Shown here: one piece after another, positions 10,193 to 17,755 of the stretch
Layout of the letters: every line of letters begins with the position of its first letter
Position numbering within the stretch: position 1 is the stretch's first letter
Assembly: GCF_902652685.1 (NCBI RefSeq)
Contig: NZ_CACRUY010000038.1
Location: forward strand, 1 to 51,862
Direction: 5' to 3'
Length of the DNA: 51,862 bases
Origin: Mycobacterium sp. Marseille-P9652
GTDB taxonomy: Bacteria; Actinomycetota; Actinomycetes; Mycobacteriales; Mycobacteriaceae
Notes under the pieces: model-generated
The model's input: the letters and a program-made list of their open reading frames with translations, nothing else
What the model was told of the DNA's origin: nothing
The model's database searches: none
Translations under genes and position numbers: made by a program

Positions 10193-10681
10193 GTGAAACG
10201 TCTTCTCGCGGCTGCGATCGGAACACTTGGCTGCGCCACGGCTTCGCTGGCGCTGGTGGGTTGCTCGGACGGCGGCCACACGGCCGGCCCGGCCTCGAGC
10301 ACGGCACCCAGCGTGGCCACCGGCACGGGCGCGCAGGTGAAGGTGGGCGGCACCGACCTGGCGGGCGTCGATCCCGCTTCGGTGACGTGCGTCAAGACCG
10401 GCGGCAAGATCAACATCGGCAGCGGGTCCACCGGCGGTCGGCAGGCGCTGGCCGTCGTCATGACCGACGAGGCGACCCCCAAGGTCGAGTCGCTGGCGCT
10501 CGTCGTCGACGGCAACGCGCTGTCGGTCGCCAACAACATGGGCGCCAAGGTCGGATCGGCCAACGTGGCGGTGGACGGCAAGACCTACACCATCACCGGC
10601 CAGGCGCAGGGCGCCGACCTGAAGAACCCGATGGCCGGGATGATCACCAAGGACTTCAACATCAAGGTGTCCTGCGGGTGA
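10193..10681 (+). CDS. LpqH/19-kDa family lipoprotein
   Basis: A 162-residue exported lipoprotein. The signal peptide starts MKRLLAAAIG and ends in the lipobox LVGC, with Cys24 as the predicted acylated residue. A Ser/Thr/Gly/Ala-rich linker leads to the LpqH domain: VKVGGTDLAGVDPASVTCVKT, INIGSG, YTITGQAQG and a C-terminal IKVSCG. Two cysteines in the domain probably form the family disulfide. The start is GTG at 10193, preceded by GAGGAAAGGG (10176-10185). Members sit on the outer face of the membrane and cell envelope, and are TLR2 agonists. A perfect hairpin follows the stop. Confidence 0.9.
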   Translation: MKRLLAAAIGTLGCATASLALVGCSDGGHTAGPASSTAPSVATGTGAQVKVGGTDLAGVDPASVTCVKTGGKINIGSGSTGGRQALAVVMTDEATPKVESLALVVDGNALSVANNMGAKVGSANVAVDGKTYTITGQAQGADLKNPMAGMITKDFNIKVSCG

Positions 10682-10692
10682 TCGGTTGAACT

Positions 10693-10732
10693 CCGGAGCG
10701 GCGGACGTGCCCCCCAACGTCCGCCGCTCCGG
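10693..10732 (+). terminator. Perfect 16-bp inverted repeat after the lipoprotein gene
   Basis: CCGGAGCGGCGGACGT (10693-10708) is perfectly repeated in reverse complement at 10717-10732, with an 8-base loop. There is no U tract; it is followed by CTTATGATG, which contains the -10 of the next gene. It is likely a GC-rich terminator insulating the lipoprotein from the CHAT island. Confidence 0.7.
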
Positions 10733-10734
10733 CT

Positions 10735-10746
10735 TATGATGCTGCC
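10735..10746 (+). promoter_or_regulatory. Putative -10 of a leaderless promoter for the CHAT operon
   Basis: TATGAT at 10735-10740, five of six matches to TATAAT, then six bases, then the GTG at 10747. It directly abuts the terminator stem, so the -35 region lies within the hairpin sequence. No Shine-Dalgarno sequence is present. Confidence 0.5.
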
Positions 10747-12459
10747 GTGTCGATCCCCGGTGAACTGGAGCGCGCACGTCACCTGGCGTTCGCCGCCGAC
10801 GAGGCCGGCGCCCGGGACCTGCTGCTGTCCCTGATACCCGGGATCGAGCGTGAGGACCGTGACGACCTGATGCTGGAAGTGCTTGCCCAGCTTGGCGACA
10901 TCTATCTCGCCCGCGGGGCGCACGACGGGGTGCGTGAGTCGGTCCTGCGCATCCGCGACTGCCTCGCCACCTACGCCGCGATCGCCGCCGGCGCCATGCC
11001 CGAAGCCGCCGGGCGGGTACGCATGTCGGATGCCGAAGTGGCGCACATGACGTGCCGCTACTCGCGTCGGGCCGGGTTCCTGGAGACGGGCCTGGCCGCG
11101 GCGCTGGGGGACCACGAGGGCGCCGCGACCGCGCTCGCGGCACTCGACGACATGGGATCGGACGAGTTCGGCGACCTCGCAGACGAATTCGCATCTCTGC
11201 GGTGTCACGCGCGCGTGCTCTGTGCGACCGCGCTCTGCGACGACGATCTGCACGTACGCTCGGTTCCGTTGTGGGACGAGGTACTTCGCACTCTGGAGGA
11301 CGCCCGCTGCCCCGACCACCTCAGGGTGTCCGCGGCCACCGCGTACGGCAGGTTCTGCGTCGAAACCGGACGACTGGCGGACGCCGAGCCGTGGCTGCGT
11401 CGCGCCGAGGCCCGGGCAGAAGCGAACGGCTGGGAATTGGCCAGAGCCACCGCTCAATTGGAGCGCGCCGCGGGGTGCTGGGCGGCGAACGACCACACGA
11501 CGACCGAGCGGCTGGTTTCGGAGGCCTACCCGGTGATCGCCCGTTACGCCCGCGCGCACGACATGGCCCGGTGCTGGCTCTACCAGGGCCTGACCCGGCT
11601 GGGGTCCGGCGCGCTCGAGGCGGCCGACGAGTGCTGGCAGCACGCCGAGCGGCACTGGCGGGAGTTGGGCAAGCCGTTGTACCTGCACCGGATTTTGTTG
11701 CAGCGCAGTTGGATTCCGATCTTCTGGGGCCGCTTCGCGACGGCGGTCGAGCTGATCGCCCAGGCGCGCGAGGTGCTCGACTCGTCGCCGCGCAGCACGT
11801 GGCTGCAGTACGCCAGGCTCGACAACCACCTGGGCACCGTGTGGCGCGCGGACGCGCTGACCGACCTCGGCTTCGACGCCTCCGGCGACCCGGACGAGAC
11901 GCTGCAGGAAACCGAAGCGCGGCAGGCCGAGTCGCTCGGCGTCCTCGTCGGCGAGGTCGGCACGCCGGAGTATCACCGCGGGCTGGCCAAGCTCGAACAG
12001 GCCGCCGAACTGAAGGTGCCGGCGGCCCTGGCGGTGGACTCGGTGCGGTATGCGATCGCCGACCCCGACGCGCGGGCGCGCTGGGCGGCCGGCGTGGCCG
12101 CGCCGATGCTGGCCGGCGCCTTCGCCGTGGCGTGGGAGTGGGAGAACACCCAACTGGTCAGCGAGCTCGTCGAATACCACAGCGCCCGAGGGACATTCGA
12201 TACCGAGGCGAAAGGGCCGGCCTCCGGTGAATGGGCGTCGACGGCCACCGCGGCGGTGCCCGTGGACGCCGCCGATGCCCTTGCCGCGGCCGCCCCACCC
12301 GTGCGGGGAGCGGGGGTGCTGACAAGGCTCGGGCCGCTGCCCCCGCTGCAGATGCAGCCGGACGCGCCGCCGATCCTCAGTCACTACCGTGGGCTGGCAT
12401 TCGAACGCTACGGTCGCGAGGTCACCGCGGCCGAGCCCGCCTGGTCGACGTGGCCGTGA
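10747..12459 (+). CDS. Large helical-repeat (TPR-like) protein coupled to a CHAT protease
   Basis: A 570-residue, almost wholly helical protein. Paired helices of about 34-40 residues recur, for example TGRLADAEPWLRRAEARAE, WCHA-type turns and GRFATAVELIAQAREVL, consistent with degenerate tetratricopeptide repeats over roughly residues 20-400. The C-terminal 90 residues are Pro/Ala-rich, with LTRLGPLPPLQMQPDAPP. No signal peptide or membrane helix is seen. The stop overlaps the GTG of the CHAT gene (GTGA at 12456), so the pair is translationally coupled. TPR-like proteins next to caspase-like proteases commonly act as sensors or as the protease's partner; that role is inferred here. Start at GTG 10747. 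Confidence 0.78.
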   Translation: MSIPGELERARHLAFAADEAGARDLLLSLIPGIEREDRDDLMLEVLAQLGDIYLARGAHDGVRESVLRIRDCLATYAAIAAGAMPEAAGRVRMSDAEVAHMTCRYSRRAGFLETGLAAALGDHEGAATALAALDDMGSDEFGDLADEFASLRCHARVLCATALCDDDLHVRSVPLWDEVLRTLEDARCPDHLRVSAATAYGRFCVETGRLADAEPWLRRAEARAEANGWELARATAQLERAAGCWAANDHTTTERLVSEAYPVIARYARAHDMARCWLYQGLTRLGSGALEAADECWQHAERHWRELGKPLYLHRILLQRSWIPIFWGRFATAVELIAQAREVLDSSPRSTWLQYARLDNHLGTVWRADALTDLGFDASGDPDETLQETEARQAESLGVLVGEVGTPEYHRGLAKLEQAAELKVPAALAVDSVRYAIADPDARARWAAGVAAPMLAGAFAVAWEWENTQLVSELVEYHSARGTFDTEAKGPASGEWASTATAAVPVDAADALAAAAPPVRGAGVLTRLGPLPPLQMQPDAPPILSHYRGLAFERYGREVTAAEPAWSTWP

Positions 12460-13793
12460 GCGAGCGCCTGACGCTGGTCCTGCGGTACGCCGACCTCGGC
12501 ATCGCCACCTACGCCAGCCTGCGTATCGTCGGGCAGCCCGCGCGGACGGTCACCTGGGTGGTCGAGGAACCCATTCTGCTGGCGGCGCTGCAGGAGCTCA
12601 CCGACGCCCTGCCCGAGCCGCACGGCGGCGAGACCCTGCGCGACGCGATCGAAAGGGCCTTGACCCGGGGAGCTTTCGCCCGGCCCGACACCGAGCTCAC
12701 GGTGGCCTACATCCTCGGCGTGCTGTTGATCGGGGCGGCCGGGTGGCAGCTGCTGACCGAGTGCGCGGCGACGCCGCGCGCGACGCTGTTCGTGTCGCCC
12801 AGTGCGCGGCTTGCGCGGGTCCCGTGGGGCCTGCTGTCCCTGCCGAAGTCGGGTCCGAGCAAGGAAGAGCTGGTGCGCGCCCGCCAGGAGGCGATTACGC
12901 CCGACGGCCGGGTGGCCGCGCGTATCCCGTGGCAGCTGGCCGACATTCGCGAACACACCGACGGGTATCGGCTCATGGAGATGGTGGACGTGCTGATGGC
13001 GCCCCCCCAGAACATCGTGCACTCCGCGCGGGCGGCGGCGCGCTGGGACGACAGGAAGGGCCACCCGCCCGCGCTCGTCCTGGATCCGCGGGTGCCCGGC
13101 CAGCTGCCGGACTCCCCGCTCGGCTCGGTCCTCGGGCGGCCCTCGCCGCAGACACCGCTGGCGCTGCATTACACCGACCTGATGCGGCGCCGCCCCGTGT
13201 TGCCCGCCGTCGACGGTGCGGTGGATCTGTTCCGCCGCCGCGACGCCGACCGCACCTGGCTGCAGACGCTCCTGGCGCAGGCGCCCAGCCGGCTGGTGTA
13301 CGTCGGCCACGCCAGCTCGGCCGAGGGGCGGGCGGACCGCGCCGCCCTGCATCTGGCCTGTACGGCCGCGGCGCCGGGCGACGCCGAGCCCATCGGCGAC
13401 CACCGGCCGCTGACGGCGTCCGACCTGATGTCCTCGAAGGTGCCGATGCCGCCGCGCGTCGCCATGCTGGCGTGCGGTTCGGGCGGCGACTACCAGTTCG
13501 ACGAGGCCACCGGCCTGGTGGCGGCCGTGATCCTGGCCGGGGCCCAGGTGGTGACCGCCACGCTATGGTCGCTGCCGACCACCGCGGCGTATCGGCAATT
13601 CGCGGGCGGATCGAGCGACCCGATGTCGGACCTCGTCATCGCCGTGGACACCGCACACCAGGAGGCCGACGCCGGTTGCGCGGTGAACCGGTGGCAGCGC
13701 GCGCAGATGCGGCGCTGGCGCGACGGCGACACCGCCGCCAGCCCGCTGTACTGGGCGGCCCTGGTCACGTTCACCGTGGACGGCGCGCGGTAG
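12456..13793 (+). CDS. CHAT-domain (caspase-like) cysteine protease
   Basis: A 445-residue protein. The N-terminal 110 residues are a separate helical/beta region. The CHAT domain starts near ATLFVSPSARLARVPWGLLS (110-129). The catalytic histidine is His285 in LVYVGHASS and the catalytic cysteine Cys340 in VAMLACGSGG. These are followed by the family segment GLVAAVILAGAQVVTATLW (353-371) and the terminal SPLYWAALVTF. Both catalytic residues are intact, so activity is expected. CHAT proteases are relatives of separase and caspases that in bacteria act in defence and cell-death systems such as gasdermin or Craspase cascades. No gasdermin is visible here. It is coupled to the upstream TPR-like gene; the substrate is unknown. 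Confidence 0.88.
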   Translation: MSERLTLVLRYADLGIATYASLRIVGQPARTVTWVVEEPILLAALQELTDALPEPHGGETLRDAIERALTRGAFARPDTELTVAYILGVLLIGAAGWQLLTECAATPRATLFVSPSARLARVPWGLLSLPKSGPSKEELVRARQEAITPDGRVAARIPWQLADIREHTDGYRLMEMVDVLMAPPQNIVHSARAAARWDDRKGHPPALVLDPRVPGQLPDSPLGSVLGRPSPQTPLALHYTDLMRRRPVLPAVDGAVDLFRRRDADRTWLQTLLAQAPSRLVYVGHASSAEGRADRAALHLACTAAAPGDAEPIGDHRPLTASDLMSSKVPMPPRVAMLACGSGGDYQFDEATGLVAAVILAGAQVVTATLWSLPTTAAYRQFAGGSSDPMSDLVIAVDTAHQEADAGCAVNRWQRAQMRRWRDGDTAASPLYWAALVTFTVDGAR

Positions 13794-13794
13794 C

Positions 13795-14112
13795 TCAAAC
13801 CGCGACCGGCCAGGAGGCGTGCACGGCCAGCACGTCGTCGGGCAACGAGAGTTGTTCTCGCGCAGCGGGATCGAACGCCACCAGCACGACGAGTCCCGGG
13901 CGCAGCATCGACAGGTCCGGCCCGTCGCCGCAGCGGGCCAGTTTGCCGATGAACGTCTCCCCCGACACGGCCACCACCTCGACGAAGACCTGTCGCTCGT
14001 CGGCGGCGGTCGCGCGGACGGTGCCGACCCCGACGGTGCGGCCGTGCGATGCCCGACGCCGGGCGGACACGAAGCGGCGGGCGCGTTCTGCGAGCCTGGT
14101 CAGCGAATTCAT
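13795..14112 (-). CDS. Small unrecognised protein inside the CHAT island
   Basis: A 105-residue protein from the ATG at 14112, which fits better than the longer start at 14151. The first 25 residues are basic and helical (LTRLAERARRFVSARRRAS). The rest alternates beta strands (VGVGTVRA, QVFVEVVAVSGETFIGKLA, LRPGLVVLVAFDP), suggesting a small beta-barrel. It faces the CHAT gene with one base between stops and diverges from the next gene, 83 bp away. Small partner proteins occur in CHAT/TPR conflict operons, but the opposite strand here argues for separate control. Function unknown. Confidence 0.65.
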   Translation of the reverse strand: MNSLTRLAERARRFVSARRRASHGRTVGVGTVRATAADERQVFVEVVAVSGETFIGKLARCGDGPDLSMLRPGLVVLVAFDPAAREQLSLPDDVLAVHASWPVAV

Positions 14113-14183
14113 GCGACCAGAATCGCGACGCCGGCCGGCTACCGAACCCAACTTTTCGGCTGCCGGATTCTCGGCGATCCCCC

Positions 14184-14195
14184 TATCCTGTCCAG
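14184..14195 (+). promoter_or_regulatory. Putative -10 of a leaderless promoter for the second half of the island
   Basis: TATCCT at 14184-14189, six bases (GTCCAG), then ATG at 14196. This is the same layout as in front of the TPR-like gene 3.4 kb upstream. Confidence 0.5.
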
Positions 14196-15515
14196 ATGAG
14201 CGCGGATTCGCCGGTGGCGACTGCCATCGCGGGGGGGCATCCCCGCCGGTCGGTCATCGACCGGGCGTGGCGGGCGATCGGCCCCGGCGTGGAGGTGCTC
14301 AGCAGCGACGACGGCGGCCCGTTGACCCGCACCGTCAAGCGCATCATCGACCCGTTGGTGCTCCGGCTGCGCTCGAATCCCCAGTACTCCGCCCCGGTCG
14401 TCACGCCGGATACGGCCACGGCGATGCACGACCTGATCGTCGGGAGCGGCAGCGAGTTACGTTCGGCCGCAGCATGGTTCGAGGCTCTCAAGCTGGAGCG
14501 CCGCAGGCAGCGGATTCGCACGGGGAACGCCCAGGAGCTGTACTTCCCGGTGTGCTTCGAGCTGGCGGTCACCAAGGGGCCGCCCGGGCCGCACGACCAC
14601 CAGACGGCCGCCGCCGTGCTCGCCGACATCCACCAGGGCCGCGACCGCACCGCGATCGAGGTGTTGCACGAATACGTGGCCGACCCAGGCGTTGTCGCCA
14701 CGCTGGTCGAACAGCTCGACCGCAGTTGGCGCGACGTGCAACCGGGCGAGACGGTGACCGGCCCGTTCCTGGCCGAGCTCGCCACGGTGCTGGGGCCGGC
14801 GCACGGCCACAGTGCCACGACGGCCCGGCAGCGGGTGTGGTCGGCCATGATCGCCGACGCCACCCCCTACAACCTCGGCGCGCTGGCCCACACCGAATCG
14901 GACGCGCTGCCGTGGTCGATCGTCGAGCTCGGGCTGAGTTCGGCTGCCCCGCAACGACAGCCGTGCATCGCCGGCGGCTCCGACAGCGACCGGCCCCTGG
15001 ACCGCACCGTCGTGGACCGGGTGCGGGGGACGCTGCGGCGCGCGCTGGATCGCGACGCGCTGCCCGACATCCCGCTGCTGTGCGAAGAAGAGGTCGACCG
15101 CGCGTGCGCGCCGTGGGGTCTGCTGAGCGAGGACAAGCAGGCCACGCTGGTCGCAGGCATCGAGGTCGCGGTCGATCTCGCGCCGCTGGACCAATCCGTA
15201 TGCAGCCGTTACGCGTTGGGCGCGCAGATTCAGGCGCGCCTGCGCAAGGAGGCGTACGTGCTGCACGCCCGGCGCTACCTCGCCGAGGGCGGCCCGATCC
15301 ATCCCCGGCAGCGGCAGGTGGTCGAGGACCTCGCCGCGTACGCCCAGCCGTACCTCAGCCGGCTGTGGGCGCGCCTGCATGGGCGCGACGTGTGGCAGGA
15401 ACCCTGTGACGACGTCGACGACGTGCGGTCGCTGCTCGAGGGGGTAGCGCGGTCGGTGAGCCTCGACCACCGGCAGCGCATCAAGGCGATGCTCGAACTG
15501 CAGGTGGCCGGATGA
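14196..15515 (+). CDS. Unrecognised helical protein of the CHAT island
   Basis: A 439-residue, soluble, mostly helical protein with no signal peptide or membrane segment. It has ELYFPVCFELAVTKGPPGP near 105-130, an Arg-rich helix (LKLERRRQRIRTG) and a C-terminal helical region (QARLRKEAYVLHARRYLAEG; YAQPYLSRLWARLHGRD). I recognise no catalytic motif. Its stop overlaps the ATG of the next gene (ATGA at 15512), so the two are co-translated. It may be an adaptor or effector of the CHAT system or merely a neighbour; the shared promoter style and tight packing favour the former. The longer start at 14049 is rejected because it would run through the divergent gene. Confidence 0.7.
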   Translation: MSADSPVATAIAGGHPRRSVIDRAWRAIGPGVEVLSSDDGGPLTRTVKRIIDPLVLRLRSNPQYSAPVVTPDTATAMHDLIVGSGSELRSAAAWFEALKLERRRQRIRTGNAQELYFPVCFELAVTKGPPGPHDHQTAAAVLADIHQGRDRTAIEVLHEYVADPGVVATLVEQLDRSWRDVQPGETVTGPFLAELATVLGPAHGHSATTARQRVWSAMIADATPYNLGALAHTESDALPWSIVELGLSSAAPQRQPCIAGGSDSDRPLDRTVVDRVRGTLRRALDRDALPDIPLLCEEEVDRACAPWGLLSEDKQATLVAGIEVAVDLAPLDQSVCSRYALGAQIQARLRKEAYVLHARRYLAEGGPIHPRQRQVVEDLAAYAQPYLSRLWARLHGRDVWQEPCDDVDDVRSLLEGVARSVSLDHRQRIKAMLELQVAG

Positions 15516-16645
15516 GATTGGTCGCCGATTCCGGTCTGTGGAGCACGGGGGCGTCACCCGGCGCGACGCCGCTGGTCGCGGTTCTGGAGGTCAGTGGCGC
15601 CGTCCTGTCCTGGGTCGTCGACGAGCGACCGGACAACGCGCCCGTCGGGATCACGTTCACCGATGTGGTCCGGGCGGACTGGCTTTGGCGTGTCGTCGGC
15701 GACGCCGGGCACGTCGCCATCGCCTCCGCCGTGGCCGGGGTCGACGAACCCGGCGGCCTGGACATCGCCGGCGTCGACATCTCGCCGTCGGCCGTCGCAC
15801 CTCTGCGCAGGCTCGCCGTCGGGCACTGGTTGCGGCGGTGGTGGCCCGCCAGCGGCCGCGATGCGATCCCGCTTCTCGACCACGCGCTGCTCGACGCCGA
15901 GATCGCGTTGCTCACCGCGCGCGCGCAGGGCTACTTCTCCGACGACACGCTCGATTCGGACGTGACCGAACTGCTCGCCCCGCACGGCGCCGCGTTGCTG
16001 GCACACGTGCGTGACGGCGACCCCCGGGTGATCGAATTGATCCGCGCGGCAGCGGAATTGGCCGACGAGGTCGGCGTCGAAGGCCCCGAGTGGGCGGACC
16101 TGTTGTCCGCCCTGGACGATCCGGTTCCCCTCGCGGAACCGGCGGGCGGGCGCCGCGACGACTACGCGCTGGCCGCCGGGCGCGACGGTGGCCCACCCGG
16201 CGCCGCGATAGCCCGCGGCCTCGCGTCCATCACCTGGAGCGCGGTTCCGGCCCAGGTGTTCGACGCGGCCGAGGACACGGTCGAGTGGACGATCGAGGCG
16301 GAGGACGGGGCCGCGATCGCGGTCGTGCGGGCGGCGACCGTGGGACCGGGGCGGCCCACCGGCATCGCGGTGCGCCTGCGGTCGGGCGATATCACCGGCG
16401 CGGGCGCGCTGGACGCCGACGGTCGCGCCGTCCTGCCACTGGTCGACTCCCGGAACCGGCCGGCCACGGAGGCGGCCGCCTGGGGCCACGATTGGTCGGC
16501 GACCTCGGTGCTCGTCGGCGCCGACGCGGCGGAGGAGACGCCCGCCCTGCGCGAGCGGGTCCGCCGGTGGGCACGCGCGCGGATCGACCGGCCGGCCGAC
16601 GACGCGTTCCTCGCCGAGATCCTGGCGTCGGAGTCGTCCTACTGA
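15512..16645 (+). CDS. Unrecognised protein of the CHAT island, beta-rich C-terminal half
   Basis: A 377-residue protein. The first 65 residues contain strands (PLVAVLEVSGAVLSWVVDER; GHVAIASAVAG). A helical middle (HWLRRWWPASGRD; LLDHALLDAEIALLTARAQG) follows. The last 150 residues are beta-rich (TVEWTIEAEDGAAIAVVRAA; TGIAVRLRSGDITGAG; WSATSVLVGAD), perhaps a carbohydrate- or protein-binding sandwich. It ends in a basic helix (RERVRRWARARID). No signal peptide or known active site. It is translationally coupled to the preceding gene and ends about 50 bp before the promoter of a DapB-like gene. Function unknown. Confidence 0.68.
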   Translation: MRLVADSGLWSTGASPGATPLVAVLEVSGAVLSWVVDERPDNAPVGITFTDVVRADWLWRVVGDAGHVAIASAVAGVDEPGGLDIAGVDISPSAVAPLRRLAVGHWLRRWWPASGRDAIPLLDHALLDAEIALLTARAQGYFSDDTLDSDVTELLAPHGAALLAHVRDGDPRVIELIRAAAELADEVGVEGPEWADLLSALDDPVPLAEPAGGRRDDYALAAGRDGGPPGAAIARGLASITWSAVPAQVFDAAEDTVEWTIEAEDGAAIAVVRAATVGPGRPTGIAVRLRSGDITGAGALDADGRAVLPLVDSRNRPATEAAAWGHDWSATSVLVGADAAEETPALRERVRRWARARIDRPADDAFLAEILASESSY

Positions 16646-16658
16646 TCCGAAAATTTCA

Positions 16659-16690
16659 CTCTCGCAGATGAGAGCGCCATTCTCTATGCT
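16659..16690 (+). promoter_or_regulatory. Promoter with overlapping inverted repeats for the DapB-like gene
   Basis: CTCTC (16659-16663) and GAGAG (16670-16674) form an inverted repeat. The GAGA reappears inverted as TCTC at 16681-16684, immediately before the -10 TATGCT (16685-16690). Six bases later is GTG 16697. The repeats cover the expected -35 region, so a repressor or activator site is plausible; no regulator can be named. Confidence 0.4.
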
Positions 16691-16696
16691 GTGCGA

Positions 16697-17755
16697 GTGC
16701 CCAACAAGTATCGAGTCGTGCAATGGAACACCGGAAACGTCGGCAAGAGCTCGCTGCAGTCCATCGCCGGCCATCCGGCGCTGGAACTGGTGGGCTGCTA
16801 CGCCTGGTCACCGGAGAAGGCCGGCCGCGACGCAGGGGAGCTGGTCGGCATCGCGCCGCTGGGCGTGGCGGCCACCAATGACGTCGACGCGCTGCTCGCG
16901 CTGAAGCCGGACTGTGTCGTCTACAACCCGATGTGGATCGACGTCGACGAGCTCGTCCGGATCCTGTCGGCGGGCGTCAACGTCGTGACGACGGCCTCGT
17001 TCATCACCGGGGAGAACCTCGGCGACGGACGCGACCGCATCCTCGAGGCGTGCCGGCAGGGCGGGTCGACGATCTTCGGTTCGGGCGTCAGCCCCGGCTT
17101 CGCCGAACTGCTCGCCATCGTGTCGGCCATGGTGTGCAACCGGGTCGACAAGGTCACCGTCTTCGAGGCCGCCGACACCACCTTCTACGACTCGCCGGAC
17201 ACCGAGAAGCCGGTGGGCTTCGGCCAGCCCATCGACCACCCCGACCTGCCGGCGATGGCGGCGAAGGGCACCGCCATCTTCGGCGAGGCCGTCCGGCTCG
17301 TCGGCGACGCGTTGGGCGTCGACCTCGACGAGGTCCGCTGCGTGGCCGAATTCGCCCAGACGACAGCCGATCTCGAGATGGCGTCGTGGACCATCCCGGC
17401 GGGATGCGTGGCCGGCGTGTACATCAGCTGGCAGGGGGTCATCGGCGGCAGGACGGTGATCGACCTCAACGTGCGGTGGCGCAAGGGCCAGACGCTCGAG
17501 CCGGATTGGCAGATCGAGCAGGACGGCTGGGTGATCCAGATCGACGGGCAGCCCACGGTGACGACGAAGGTCGGCTTCCTGCCGCCGCCGTACTTCCAGG
17601 CCGAGACCATCGCCGACTTCATGGCGCTCGGGCACATCATGACGGCCATGCCCACCATCAACGCGATCCCGGCCGTCGTGGCCGCGCCGCCGGGCATCGC
17701 TACGTACACCGACCTGCCGCTGACGCTGCCCCGCGGGCACGTGCCGACCGGCTAG
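16697..17755 (+). CDS. Dihydrodipicolinate reductase-like NAD(P)-binding oxidoreductase
   Basis: A 352-residue enzyme of the DapB-fold family often annotated as NAD(P)H-dependent amine dehydrogenase. The Rossmann start is YRVVQWNTGNVGKSSLQSI with the GNVGKS nucleotide loop, followed by DCVVYNPM and the VVTTASF segment. FGSGVSPGFAELLAI marks the start of the catalytic domain. Substrates in mycobacteria are uncertain; the family often lies in lipid or steroid catabolic loci. The start is GTG 16697, six bases after TATGCT; GTG 16691 would fall inside the expected untranscribed region. A paralogue lies at 49357. The stop overlaps the convergent hydrolase stop (CTAG). Confidence 0.8.
   Translation: MPNKYRVVQWNTGNVGKSSLQSIAGHPALELVGCYAWSPEKAGRDAGELVGIAPLGVAATNDVDALLALKPDCVVYNPMWIDVDELVRILSAGVNVVTTASFITGENLGDGRDRILEACRQGGSTIFGSGVSPGFAELLAIVSAMVCNRVDKVTVFEAADTTFYDSPDTEKPVGFGQPIDHPDLPAMAAKGTAIFGEAVRLVGDALGVDLDEVRCVAEFAQTTADLEMASWTIPAGCVAGVYISWQGVIGGRTVIDLNVRWRKGQTLEPDWQIEQDGWVIQIDGQPTVTTKVGFLPPPYFQAETIADFMALGHIMTAMPTINAIPAVVAAPPGIATYTDLPLTLPRGHVPTG

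Noticed and set aside
12389-15409. A 1006-codon open frame crossing the CHAT gene, the convergent small gene and the next gene
   Set aside because: It is in the wrong frame for all recognisable motifs, is Arg/Gly/Ala-rich, and reflects lack of stops in GC-rich DNA.
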